From Candidatus Thiodictyon intracellulare (GTDB lineage: Bacteria; Pseudomonadota; Gammaproteobacteria; Chromatiales; Chromatiaceae), in contig JADNEJ010000197.1 in NCBI GenBank assembly GCA_016292295.1, positions 1-14,710 of the forward strand: a DNA stretch of 14,710 nucleotides, in the 5' to 3' direction. Position 1 is the stretch's first letter. Every line of letters starts with the position of its first letter. Both the position numbers and the translations under genes were made by a program. Below the pieces are notes generated by a model, which was not told the DNA's origin, made no database searches, and saw nothing but the letters and a program-made list of their open reading frames with translations. Positions 7,882 to 14,710 of the stretch are shown piece by piece.

Positions 7882-8472
7882 ATGGACCCCGTCGGCATCC
7901 GTCTCATCGTCGGCCTGGGCAACCCCGGCCCGGACTACGCCCCCACCCGCCACAACGTCGGCTTCTGGTTCGTCGATGCCTTGGCCCTTGGTCAGTCATT
8001 TAAGGCCGAGGCCCGCTTCCACGGCGAACTGGCGCGTCTGACCCGGCGCGGCAGCGCCCTGCGGCTGCTCAAGCCCGCAACCTACATGAACCACAGCGGT
8101 CGCTGCGTGGCTGCTGTCAGCCGCTATTTCGAGATTCCCACCGAACAGATCCTGATCGCCCACGATGAACTGGATCTCACTGTCGGCACGGTGCGTCTCA
8201 AGCAGGGCGGCGGACACGCCGGTCACAACGGCCTGCGCGACACCATCAACCTGCTCGGCAGCCGCGACTTCTGGCGGCTGCGCATCGGCATCGACCATCC
8301 CGACGACCGCAGCCTGGTCACCAACTATGTCCTTGGCCGCCCGTCGCACGACGATGCGCTACGCATCGAAGATGCACTGCGCGACGCCGCGGGCGTCATC
8401 GACGACTGCCTGGGCGGGCGCTTCCAGTTGGCCATGAACCGGCTTCATCGCGGCAAAGTTGGTGGAGTGTGA
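7882..8472 (+). CDS. pth: Peptidyl-tRNA hydrolase
   Basis: Pth cleaves the ester bond of peptidyl-tRNAs that drop off ribosomes, recycling tRNA. From the ATG at 7882 the protein is 196 aa (E. coli 194), starting MDPVGIRLIVGLGNPG. Active-site residues are in the expected places: N14, H24 (TRHNVGFW), N70 (ATYMNHSG), D95 (HDELD) and N116 (GGHAGHNGLRD). The frame stays open back to a TTG at 7798 that overlaps the rplY stop, but those extra 28 residues are Pro/Gly-rich and not part of the family. GAGG at 7867-7870 supports the ATG. The usual downstream partner ychF is missing; instead a minus-strand gene overlaps the last 77 bases. Confidence 0.96.
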   Translation: MDPVGIRLIVGLGNPGPDYAPTRHNVGFWFVDALALGQSFKAEARFHGELARLTRRGSALRLLKPATYMNHSGRCVAAVSRYFEIPTEQILIAHDELDLTVGTVRLKQGGGHAGHNGLRDTINLLGSRDFWRLRIGIDHPDDRSLVTNYVLGRPSHDDALRIEDALRDAAGVIDDCLGGRFQLAMNRLHRGKVGGV

Positions 8473-9475
8473 CCTCCGGCAGGCAGTTGAGCCGGGCGTT
8501 GACGACTGAGCTACCGCAGCCGACGGAAGTATAGCCGGTCATGCCCCCGTAGGACCAGGAACCGGCGGCAAGGCGGCGGGGGCAGCAGGCGTCCCAGGTC
8601 AGGGCGCGACCACCCGGCAGGCAGATCTGGCCGCCGTGGGTATGGCCGCAGAGCATAGCGTCGAAGCCCGCGTGGGCGGCGTGACGGTAGACCTCCGGGG
8701 TGTGGGAGAGCAGGAGCGAGACACCGTCCGCGGGGATCCGGGCGGCGGCCTGCTGGATGTTGTGGACCTGGTAATAGTGGGCGTCGTCGATGCCCGCCAG
8801 GTGCAGGATGGCCCCGTCGCGCTCCAGCGCCACCGATTCGTTCAGCAGGACCCGCAGCCCCAGGGCCTCCAGCCCCGGCACCAGACGGATACTATCGTGG
8901 TTGCCGAGAATGGCGTAGAGGGGGCCGTTCAATTGCCCACAGATCTCGACCATCCCGTCCAGGGCCGCCTGGTAGGGGCCGTAGGTACGGGCGCGATAGT
9001 CTCCGGTCAGGACGCACAGATCATAGTCCAGGCCACGCACTCGTGCTGCGATGGCCGCCGTGATGCGCAGGTTTATGTCCGCGTGCAGGTCGCTCAGATG
9101 CAGCAGGCGCAGACCCTCGAAGGGCGGGGGCAGCCCGCGGATGGCCAGCCGGTGCTCCCTGAGGCGGATATTGCAGGTGTTGCGCTGGGCGCGCTCGTAG
9201 AGGCCCGCCAGGCGCAGCGCGGTGCGGATGAAACCGTGGGCCGAGTACCAGTTCTCGGGATAGAAAAAATGGGCGCCCGGGCGCGAAAAGCAGAAGACCT
9301 CGTGGTCCTCCTCAAGCCTCAGGCGCTGGCGCAGATGGGTGTGGCCGATGCGCCGGGCGCGCGACTGCAACTCGGGCGGGACCTCGGCCCCGCTCTGGGT
9401 GTGCCGATCGCCAGGTCGGCGCCTTGCGTCCTCAGATGCGGGCGGAAGGTCCGATCCTGTGTTGCGTGCGTGCAT
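8396..9475 (-). CDS. Calcineurin-like metallophosphoesterase
   Basis: This 359-aa protein carries the full dinuclear-metal signature of the family: D129 and H131 (LSDLHAD), D159 (LTGDY), GNHDS with N192 and H193, H258 (LSHTPE) and GHTHGG with H278 and H280. It resembles the YaeI/YkuE group, which acts on phosphodiester or phospholipid-type substrates, but it lacks the signal or Tat peptide of YkuE. I therefore expect a cytoplasmic or peripheral enzyme; the substrate cannot be told from sequence. Residues 1-110 are a family-specific N-terminal region, and its first 35 residues are polar and may not be translated if a later start is used. The RBS before the ATG at 9475 is poor. The last 25 codons run antisense through the pth 3' end. 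Confidence 0.88.
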   Translation of the reverse strand: MHARNTGSDLPPASEDARRRPGDRHTQSGAEVPPELQSRARRIGHTHLRQRLRLEEDHEVFCFSRPGAHFFYPENWYSAHGFIRTALRLAGLYERAQRNTCNIRLREHRLAIRGLPPPFEGLRLLHLSDLHADINLRITAAIAARVRGLDYDLCVLTGDYRARTYGPYQAALDGMVEICGQLNGPLYAILGNHDSIRLVPGLEALGLRVLLNESVALERDGAILHLAGIDDAHYYQVHNIQQAAARIPADGVSLLLSHTPEVYRHAAHAGFDAMLCGHTHGGQICLPGGRALTWDACCPRRLAAGSWSYGGMTGYTSVGCGSSVVNARLNCLPEVTLHQLCRDEAGSWPTGSARPGSRR

Positions 9476-9583
9476 GGGAAACCCGCTGCCTTGGTTGTGT
9501 TTAACTTGTTCTCGATTGGTTCCTTATCCACGCTACCGACTCGCCGACCGCAATGATACCTTCTATCTTTGGCGAGCAGGGCC

Positions 9584-9690
9584 CCACTGCCATTAAGTTA
9601 AGCCTCACTTCCAGTCCAGTCCGGCCTGGGAGCGCCGCACCCCAGTGCGGCGCTCCCAGTAGCCGTTGCGGCTTAACCTAATGGCAGTGG
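9584..9690. repeat. Nested inverted-repeat element, MITE-like
   Basis: An outer 21-base inverted repeat (9584-9604 with 9670-9690, one mismatch) begins CCACTGCCATTAAGTTAAGC on the left. It encloses an inner perfect 15-bp palindrome (arms CTGGGAGCGCCGCAC at 9626-9640 and its complement at 9645-9659) with a CCCA loop. Short GGGCC (9579-9583) and GGCCC (9696-9700) lie outside. The 107-base size, terminal inverted repeats and internal hairpin fit a miniature inverted-repeat element or composite REP-like repeat. I could not identify a target-site duplication. It lies between the deaD stop and the start of the phosphoesterase gene, so it could also end the deaD transcript. Confidence 0.65.
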
Positions 9691-9737
9691 AGCATGGCCC
9701 AGGTGCGGACTTGCCGCGCCGGGCCCCGTCACCCGCA

Positions 9738-12356
9738 TCAGTCGCGCGGCTTCTTGCGGAATCCGCCCTGATCCAGCCGCGGCCCACGGGGGCCGCGGTC
9801 GTCGGCGCCGAAGCGCCGCGAGGCCGGCCCGCGGGAATCGTCCTGGGCGCGCGGCGGCCGCGGTGCGCTGTCGCGGTCATCGCGCGGCGGGCGCGCGGCG
9901 CCGCCTTCCATCACCGAGATTTGCAACTCCTTGCCGCAGACGAAGACACGCTGCAAGTGCGCGAAGATTTCGCGCGGCATACCGGCCGGCAGGTCCACCA
10001 CGGCGTGGTCGTCCTGGATGTTGATGTGGCCGATATAGCGGCCTTCCAGTCCCGACTCGTTGGCGATGGCCCCGACGATCTCGCGCGGGGTCACACCGTC
10101 GCGGTGTCCGACCTCGATACGGTGCTGTACTAGGTCGACCCCCCGATCACGCGAGGCACGGTCCTCACGGTCGCGCGGCGGCCGGCTGCTCGAGCGGAAT
10201 TCCGGGCGCGGAGCGTCGCGGTAGCCGTCGCGCGGCGGTCCCGCGGGACGTTCAAACCGCAGGTCGCGGTTGCCGCGGTTGTCGTCGCGCCCATCGTCCC
10301 GGTTGCCGTCGCGTTCGCGGAAGGGGGGCTGCCCCTGGTCGCGGAAGGACGGCCGGGCATCCCGATCCGGGCGGAAGAGGCGCTCATCACGCGCCGGGCC
10401 ACGCTCGCGGTCGAAACGCGGGCGCTCCCCGCCCTGGGTCTCGCGCTCGCGCTGGTAGGCCGGACGCTCGTCGGTGCGGGCGCGCACACCCTGGTAGGGG
10501 ACCTGGCTAGGCTGGCGGTCACGCTCGCCGCCAAAGGGCCGGTCGTCGCGCGGCGTGGAGCGCTCGCGGTTGACGGAGGGTGCCAGACGCTCCGCGCGGT
10601 TGTCGAAGCGCGAGGCGGCGTCACGGTCGCCGCGCGGAGGGCGCGGATCGCGTCCGCGCTCGTCGCCGCGCCCGGCCGAGCGCTCGTCACGGCCGTAGGG
10701 CGGGCGGCGCGGGCGCTCATAGAGCCCGTCGCGGGTGTCGCGCCGTGCCTCGCGGGGCGGCTCCTTCACGTCCAGGGGCCGCTCACGTTGGATCAGGTAG
10801 CTCGTCGCTGCGGCGATGTCCATTAGTTCCAGTTCCTGTTCCTTGGCGACGCGGGCGATCAGCCGATAGAAAAAATCCAGGTCATGTTCGGCCAGGGTCT
10901 CGCGCAGTTGGGTGGTGAAGCGATCGATGCGCGAGGCGCTGAGTTGCTCGGCAGAGGGGGCGGGCATCTCCGGGATGGGCCGGCGGATGGTGCGCTCGAT
11001 GGAGCGTAGCAGGCCGCGCTCGCGCGGCTCCACCAGCAGGATCGCCTTGCCCGCGCGCCCAGCGCGCCCGGTGCGTCCGATGCGGTGCACATAGGCCGAG
11101 GGGTCGGTCGGGATGTCGAAATTCACCACATGGCTGATCCGCTCCACGTCCAACCCGCGGGCAGCCACGTCGGTGGCCACCAAGATGTCGAGCTGACCGC
11201 CCTTGAGGCGGTCCACCGTGCGCTCGCGCATCTCCTGATTCATGTCTCCGTTCAGGGCCTCGGCCGCGAAGCCCTGGGAACGCAGCTTGTCCACCAGTTC
11301 CGTGGTACCGCCCTTGGTACGCACGAAGATCAACATGCCGTCGAAGGTCTCGAGCTCCAGGATGCGGGTCAGGACATCCGCCTTGTGGAAGCGGGTAACC
11401 ACGACATGTTGTTGCTCGATGGTGTCGACCGTGGCGGTGGCCGACTTTATGCGGATCTCGACCGGGTCGTTCAGGTGCTCACGAGCGACCTTCATGATGC
11501 TCGGGGGCATGGTGGCGGAGAACAGGGCCACCTGACGCTCGGGCGGGGTCTGCTCGAAAATCCAGTCGATGTCCTCGGCGAAGCCCATATTAAGCATCTC
11601 GTCGGCCTCGTCCAGGACCAGGGCCTTGAGCGCTACGAGCGACAGGGTGCCGCGGCGCAGATGGTCCATGACCCGGCCCGGAGTCCCGACGATCACCTCG
11701 GGGGCACGCTGCAGCTGGCGGACCTGGAGCCCGTAGCTCTGACCCCCATAGATGGGTGCCACATGGAAACCCGAGATGTGATGGGCATAGCGCTGGAAAG
11801 CCTCGGCGACCTGCAGGGCCAGTTCCCGAGTCGGGGTCAGCACCAGCACCTGCGGGGGCTTAGCCTGCGGGTCGAGACGCGAGAGCAGCGGCAGAGCGAA
11901 GGCGGCTGTCTTGCCGGTACCGGTCTGGGCCTGGCCCATGACGTCGCGGCCCGCCAGCAGCGGAGGAATGCAGCGCAACTGCACCGCAGTGGCGGTCTCG
12001 TAGCCCAGTTCGGCCACGGCGCGGGCGACCTCGGGGGAAAGGCCCAGGGTCGCAAAGCCGTCGTCGGGGATCTCCTCGGGCGCCGCGGCCGGTAAGGGGG
12101 CGACGACGACTGGCATCGGGGCGGTCGCGGCGGCGGTCGGCTCGCTCACCGGGGCAACGACGGGCGGCTCGCTGACCGGTTGGGTGGCGGCCGCGGCGAC
12201 CGGATCAGGATCGGTCTCAGCGATCAGTTCGTCGATCACGGCGATCGGATCAGCGGCCGCCTCGGCGGCGGGCGCGGCGATCGACTCGGTGGTCAGCTCG
12301 GGGTCGACGCGTTGCGCCTCGGTGCCGGCTGCTTCGGCGGTGTTGGGTGTTTCCAT
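9738..12356 (-). CDS. deaD: DEAD-box RNA helicase, DeaD/CsdA type with Arg-rich insert
   Basis: DeaD is an ATP-dependent RNA helicase for ribosome assembly and mRNA turnover, important in the cold. The 872-aa protein starts with an Ala/Pro/Val-rich extension (1-98). The core follows: Q-motif region (FATLGLSPEV...Q126), motif I AQTGTGKT (143-150), Ia PTRELA, TPGRVMD, DEAD (249-252), SAT (280-282), ARGLD (399-403) and HRIGRTGRAG (424-433). Residues about 535-740 are an Arg/Asp/Pro/Gly-rich disordered stretch. A DbpA/CsdA RNA-binding domain sits at about 741-816, then an RG/RD-rich tail ending KKPRD. I chose ATG at 12356 because GAGG lies just upstream; an ATG at 12410 would add 18 residues without an RBS. 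A candidate promoter is at 12468-12496. Confidence 0.95.
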   Translation of the reverse strand: METPNTAEAAGTEAQRVDPELTTESIAAPAAEAAADPIAVIDELIAETDPDPVAAAATQPVSEPPVVAPVSEPTAAATAPMPVVVAPLPAAAPEEIPDDGFATLGLSPEVARAVAELGYETATAVQLRCIPPLLAGRDVMGQAQTGTGKTAAFALPLLSRLDPQAKPPQVLVLTPTRELALQVAEAFQRYAHHISGFHVAPIYGGQSYGLQVRQLQRAPEVIVGTPGRVMDHLRRGTLSLVALKALVLDEADEMLNMGFAEDIDWIFEQTPPERQVALFSATMPPSIMKVAREHLNDPVEIRIKSATATVDTIEQQHVVVTRFHKADVLTRILELETFDGMLIFVRTKGGTTELVDKLRSQGFAAEALNGDMNQEMRERTVDRLKGGQLDILVATDVAARGLDVERISHVVNFDIPTDPSAYVHRIGRTGRAGRAGKAILLVEPRERGLLRSIERTIRRPIPEMPAPSAEQLSASRIDRFTTQLRETLAEHDLDFFYRLIARVAKEQELELMDIAAATSYLIQRERPLDVKEPPREARRDTRDGLYERPRRPPYGRDERSAGRGDERGRDPRPPRGDRDAASRFDNRAERLAPSVNRERSTPRDDRPFGGERDRQPSQVPYQGVRARTDERPAYQRERETQGGERPRFDRERGPARDERLFRPDRDARPSFRDQGQPPFRERDGNRDDGRDDNRGNRDLRFERPAGPPRDGYRDAPRPEFRSSSRPPRDREDRASRDRGVDLVQHRIEVGHRDGVTPREIVGAIANESGLEGRYIGHINIQDDHAVVDLPAGMPREIFAHLQRVFVCGKELQISVMEGGAARPPRDDRDSAPRPPRAQDDSRGPASRRFGADDRGPRGPRLDQGGFRKKPRD

Positions 12357-12467
12357 CGGGGGGCCTCGCAGAGTGGGTGATGCCTGGCATGCGTCCAGGG
12401 AGTGCAGCATCCGGAGGAGTGCGTCCGAGGAGGGGGGTCGGCAGGGGGATATCGCGTGAAACCTATT

Positions 12468-12496
12468 ATTATTTACTGACAGGCGCCAAGACGCAA
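12468..12496 (-). promoter_or_regulatory. Possible deaD promoter
   Basis: On the minus strand TTGCGT (12496-12491) and AATAAT (12473-12468) are spaced by 17 bases within an AT-rich island that stands out from the surrounding DNA. It would give a leader of about 105 bases that is rich in CCTCC-type pyrimidine tracts. Overlapping TAATAA and TAATAG are alternative -10 boxes. Confidence 0.38.
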
Positions 12497-12601
12497 CAAC
12501 GGTGTGCGCCTAGCACTAACCGGGCGATGGGTGGTAGAGGTGATGGGTACCTGCGCCGGTGGTGCCGGCAGGGGCGTCGCAGCCGCCCCGCGCGAGACGG
12601 C

Positions 12602-12632
12602 AAAAGCCCCTGCCGCGTCCCGCGGCGGGGGC
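12602..12632 (-). terminator. Intrinsic terminator or attenuator on the minus strand
   Basis: Arms 12621-12632 and 12606-12617 pair over 12 positions (one T-G/C-A irregularity, a G-U wobble in one of the two RNAs) around a three-base loop. On the minus strand the stem is followed directly by TTTT (12605-12602) and then GCC. It lies upstream of the predicted deaD promoter, so it would end a separate minus-strand transcript coming from around 12700-12790, or attenuate a longer deaD leader. No gene that it obviously serves was found. Confidence 0.5.
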
Positions 12633-12862
12633 GTCGCGCTGCTTGGCCTTGGCCTGGTGTGCGTAACCGCCGGTAGGCGGTTCGTCCGTCCCTGGGGTTC
12701 CAGTTGGCGACACCCTCAGTATCGTTCAGGTTCCCCATTTCGCTTGCACCATCCGGCCCGACCCTGCGTCAGGGATCCTCGCCCCTGGCTGTAGGCGCTG
12801 TCCGACAAGGTTTCGCGCGGGCCCGATTGCGGCCGACATGCCCGCCCCCTATCCTGGCGGCC

Positions 12863-13825
12863 ATGAACAAGACCCAGCGCGACCTTTATCCCCCGATTAC
12901 CCCCTATGCCTCTTGCGAACTGCCCGTCGGCGATGGTCATCGGCTCCATGTGGAGCAGTGCGGGCGCCCCGATGGCATTCCCGCGGTGTTCCTGCACGGC
13001 GGTCCGGGGGCTGGCTGCGAGCCCGCCCATCGCCGCTTCTTCGACCCCAAACGCTACCGCATCATCCTTTTCGACCAGCGCGGCTGCGGTCGGTCCACCC
13101 CCCACGCGGGCCTTGAGGCCAATACCACCTGGGACCTGGTGGCGGACCTGGAGCGCATCCGCGAGCGGCTTGGAATCGAGCGGTGGCTGGTCTTCGGCGG
13201 CTCCTGGGGCTCCACCCTCGCGCTCGCCTATGCGCAGACCCACCCGGAGCGAGTGCTGGCCCTGGTGGTGCGCGGGATCTTCCTGTGCCGGCCGGCGGAG
13301 GTCCGCTGGTTCTATCAGGAGGGCTGCAACCAGGTCTTCCCCGACTACTGGGCCGACTTCCTGGCGCCGATCCCGTCGCCAGAGCGCCACGACCTGCTGA
13401 GCGCCTATCACCAACGCCTCACCGGGACCAACGAGGTGGGGCGCCTGGCCGCCGCCAAGGCCTGGTCCATCTGGGAGGGGCGCACCGCCACCTTGCTCAC
13501 CAATCGCGACATCCAGGCCCACGTCGCTGACGCCCACCTGGCCCTGAGCCTGGCGCGCATCGAGTGCCACTACTTCGTGCACGACGCTTTCCTGCGCCCC
13601 AACCAACTGCTGGAAGACGCCGGGCGACTCGCCGACCTCCCCGGGGTCATAGTCCAGGGCCGCTACGACCTAATCTGCCCTCTGCGCTCCGCCTGGGAAC
13701 TGCATCAGGCCTGGCCCAGGGCCGAGTTACGGATCATCCCGGACGCCGGCCATTCCGCCTTCGAGCCCGGCATCCGCACCGCGCTGGTGACCACCACGGA
13801 CCAGTTCGCCCGCGTGCTGGGATGA
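12863..13825 (+). CDS. pip: Proline iminopeptidase
   Basis: This alpha/beta-hydrolase (peptidase family S33) releases N-terminal proline from peptides. The ATG at 12863 gives 320 aa, a normal length for the family, starting [15 protein letters not shown]. The frame is open further upstream to 12704, but that part is unrelated to the family. The oxyanion-hole motif HGGPG is at 45-49, followed by DQRGCGRS (71-78). The nucleophile is S114 in GGSWGS, with D269 (QGRYDLICP) and H297 (DAGHSAF) completing the triad. Between them, residues about 145-245 form the helical cap domain with FYQEG and the IE-type substrate-binding segments. The stop overlaps the dtd start as ATGA, so the two genes are coupled, an order also seen in Pseudomonas. 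Confidence 0.97.
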   Translation: MNKTQRDLYPPITPYASCELPVGDGHRLHVEQCGRPDGIPAVFLHGGPGAGCEPAHRRFFDPKRYRIILFDQRGCGRSTPHAGLEANTTWDLVADLERIRERLGIERWLVFGGSWGSTLALAYAQTHPERVLALVVRGIFLCRPAEVRWFYQEGCNQVFPDYWADFLAPIPSPERHDLLSAYHQRLTGTNEVGRLAAAKAWSIWEGRTATLLTNRDIQAHVADAHLALSLARIECHYFVHDAFLRPNQLLEDAGRLADLPGVIVQGRYDLICPLRSAWELHQAWPRAELRIIPDAGHSAFEPGIRTALVTTTDQFARVLG

Positions 13826-14259
13826 TTGGTCTCCTGCAGCGCGTCACCCAGGCCCAGGTGCAGGTGGAGGGCGAGGTCATCGGCGCCATCGACCGCGGCC
13901 TCCTGGTCCTGGCCGCGGCGCAGCCGGCCGACACGCCAACGCGCGCCGAGCGCCTGCTGGAACGTCTGCTCGGCTACCGGGTCTTCCCCGACGCCGAGGG
14001 GCGCATGAACCTGAGCCTGCGTGATATCGGCGGCGGTCTGCTCCTGGTCCCGCAATTCACCCTGGCCGCCGACACCCGCAACGGGACCCGCGCGAGTTTC
14101 ACCAGTGCCGCACCGTCCGCCGCGGGGGAGCTGTTGTTCGGTCATCTGGTCGAGCAGGCCCGCACCGCCCACCCGATCGTGGCGACCGGCCGCTTCGGGG
14201 CGGATATGCAGGTCAGTCTGGTCAATGATGGGCCAGTGACCTTTTGGCTGGAGACCTGA
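13822..14259 (+). CDS. dtd: D-aminoacyl-tRNA deacylase
   Basis: Dtd hydrolyses D-aminoacyl-tRNAs (and mischarged Gly-tRNA(Ala)), keeping D-amino acids out of proteins. The product is 145 aa, identical in length to E. coli Dtd, and starts [18 protein letters not shown]. The cross-subunit Gly-Pro motif is intact in [11 protein letters not shown] (G137-P138), preceded by [12 protein letters not shown]. The other active-site motif, normally SQFTLAADT, reads PQFTLAADT with proline at position 77. The start ATG overlaps the pip stop. The dimeric enzyme forms its site from both motifs, so the substitution deserves attention, but everything else looks functional. Confidence 0.96.
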   Translation: MIGLLQRVTQAQVQVEGEVIGAIDRGLLVLAAAQPADTPTRAERLLERLLGYRVFPDAEGRMNLSLRDIGGGLLLVPQFTLAADTRNGTRASFTSAAPSAAGELLFGHLVEQARTAHPIVATGRFGADMQVSLVNDGPVTFWLET

Positions 14260-14262
14260 ATC

Positions 14263-14427
14263 CACTGAAGTTTCATTGTTATAAAACACGTTCAGTGACA
14301 AACACTTAGAGTCTATAGTTTTCGTAGTGGTTTGCGTGGATCTCCGCAAACCCCTCGAAAATCCCCCCACCGCTACCCCCCCCCCGCCCCTCCGGTGCTC
14401 CTCCTGGAAAAGCCGGAAACTTCAGTG
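14263..14427. repeat. 12-bp inverted repeat flanking about 140 bases
   Basis: CACTGAAGTTTC at 14263-14274 recurs inverted as GAAACTTCAGTG at 14416-14427. A third, shorter inverted copy (TTCAGTG, 14291-14297) can pair with the first to make a local hairpin. The left copy begins 4 bases after the dtd stop. This may mark the ends of a small mobile element or a set of protein-binding sites. Confidence 0.5.
14351..14393 (-). repeat. C-tract with G-quadruplex potential on the minus strand
   Basis: The plus strand has C runs of 4 (14351-14354), 6 (14363-14368), 10 (14376-14385) and 4 (14387-14390), then CC. The minus strand therefore carries four G-runs separated by 1, 7 and 8 bases, which fits a G-quadruplex motif. 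The ten-base homopolymer is also a likely slippage and sequencing-error site. Confidence 0.5.
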
Positions 14428-14530
14428 AACCCAAATTCGGAAGCTGTTCACGTCAAGGCGACAAGCTCGCTAAGATCAGGACTAAGGCACCGCGCTGGAA
14501 ATTCCAGCATTATGTATACCTAAGCGATCA

Positions 14531-14710
14531 CTAGTACCCAACCAACGATGGAAATTCTAATGCTATTTCTGGGAGTATGTCGTAAACTTGACTTTGGCCA
14601 TTTTTGCAGTCGGGCGACGGCCCCGTGCGTGACGCCACGGCGGTGCCGACGCGTACGCTGAGCAGGGGGTTGCGGCGGCCGCTCGTCGCGGCCAGGCGGC
14701 ACCCGCCAGT
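14531..14710 (-). CDS. Partial open frame of unknown function at right edge
   Basis: A minus-strand frame enters from the right edge and stays open for 59 codons to TAG at 14533-14531. In the outer part (14606-14710) almost every third base is G or C, as in real genes here. The inner 24 codons (from CKNGQSQVYDILPE to FPSLVGY) are AT-rich. I do not recognise the product. A second minus-strand frame is also open to the edge, so the coding frame is not certain. It may be the 3' end of a gene whose natural C-terminus was replaced by the AT-rich sequence. Confidence 0.25.
   Translation of the reverse strand, partial: TGGCRLAATSGRRNPLLSVRVGTAVASRTGPSPDCKNGQSQVYDILPEIALEFPSLVGY

Larger units (their letters stand above)
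12357..12862. other. Intergenic region between deaD and pip with hairpins
   Basis: This 506-base gap separates divergent deaD and pip. It holds a candidate deaD promoter (12468-12496) and three hairpins: GCCGG/CCGGC at 12555-12569, a terminator-like stem at 12606-12632 and AACCGCC/GGCGGTT at 12665-12682. Open frames of up to 89 aa exist on the minus strand, but their composition and RBS context do not support them. I matched it to no known riboswitch or structured RNA. It could contain a small minus-strand RNA ending at the terminator, or a long deaD leader. The pip RBS is not distinctive. Confidence 0.5.
14260..14530. other. AT-rich intergenic region after dtd
   Basis: The 271 bases after dtd are clearly more AT-rich than the genes around them, apart from a C tract. 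They contain a 12-bp inverted repeat, a hairpin with arms GGTTTGCG (14329-14336) and CGCAAACC (14345-14352), the near-palindrome GCTGGAA-A-TTCCAGC (14494-14508) and no plausible gene. The hairpin lacks a T-run, so I cannot call a dtd terminator. The composition and repeats are compatible with the remains of an inserted element, but no transposase fragment was recognised. Confidence 0.5.

Noticed and set aside
10130..10720. 196-aa Ala/Arg/Thr-rich minus-strand frame
   Set aside because: It is an out-of-frame reading of the repetitive Arg-rich part of deaD.
11085..12095. 336-aa plus-strand open frame opposite deaD
   Set aside because: It lies entirely antisense to the conserved helicase core and has His/Gly/Leu-rich shadow composition.
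12665..12720. Resemblance to FMN or fluoride riboswitch pieces (ACCGGCGGT, AACCGCC)
   Set aside because: Only short isolated matches are present; the remaining conserved elements of both aptamers are absent on either strand.
12469..12738. 89-aa minus-strand frame upstream of deaD (MGNLNDTEG...)
   Set aside because: Third-position GC is not raised, the RBS is poor, and the frame runs through the terminator-like stem into low-complexity Arg-rich sequence.
1..14710. CRISPR array, prophage, toxin-antitoxin or defence system
   Set aside because: No regularly spaced repeats, integrase, phage gene or toxin/antitoxin pair was seen; the genes are housekeeping.

Overview
The window is a GC-rich stretch of bacterial chromosome. 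Its core follows the gammaproteobacterial order hemA-prfA / TPR protein-ispE-tRNA-Gln-prs-rplY-pth, as known from Pseudomonas and many purple sulfur bacteria. A second block carries pip-dtd, which are also neighbours in Pseudomonas. The protein sequences read like a member of the Chromatiales (a Thiocystis/Thiodictyon/Lamprocystis-like organism), but this is inference from gene order and sequence style. No photosynthesis or sulfur genes lie in the window.

Layout. Positions 1-346 hold no recognisable gene, only two hairpins. On the minus strand, hemA (glutamyl-tRNA reductase) is translationally coupled to prfA (release factor 1). Diverging from hemA on the plus strand are a secreted TPR-repeat protein, ispE (coupled by a GTGA overlap), tRNA-Gln(UUG), prs, rplY (bL25, long CTC type) and pth. 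A minus-strand calcineurin-like phosphoesterase converges on pth and overlaps its end. Next come a nested inverted-repeat element (9584-9690) and a large minus-strand DEAD-box RNA helicase (DeaD/CsdA type) with a long Arg/Asp-rich disordered insert. After a 506-base gap with hairpins and no convincing gene come pip and dtd on the plus strand, coupled by an ATGA overlap. From about 14260 the DNA is AT-rich with inverted repeats and a long C tract. At the right edge a minus-strand open frame of unknown identity enters.

Most of the genes serve translation and its quality control: HemA uses Glu-tRNA for tetrapyrrole synthesis, RF1 terminates, Pth recycles peptidyl-tRNA, Dtd removes D-amino acids from tRNA, bL25 binds 5S rRNA and DeaD remodels RNA. 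IspE and Prs supply isoprenoid and PRPP precursors.

I see no clear new multi-gene system. The points worth a second look are the genes missing from a conserved order (prmC after prfA, lolB before ispE, ychF after pth), a 20-bp perfect inverted repeat inside the TPR coding sequence, the MITE-like nested palindrome, two unusual T-then-A hairpins, a possible minus-strand RNA with a terminator upstream of deaD, and an AT-rich scar with a G-quadruplex candidate next to a possibly truncated gene at the right end.
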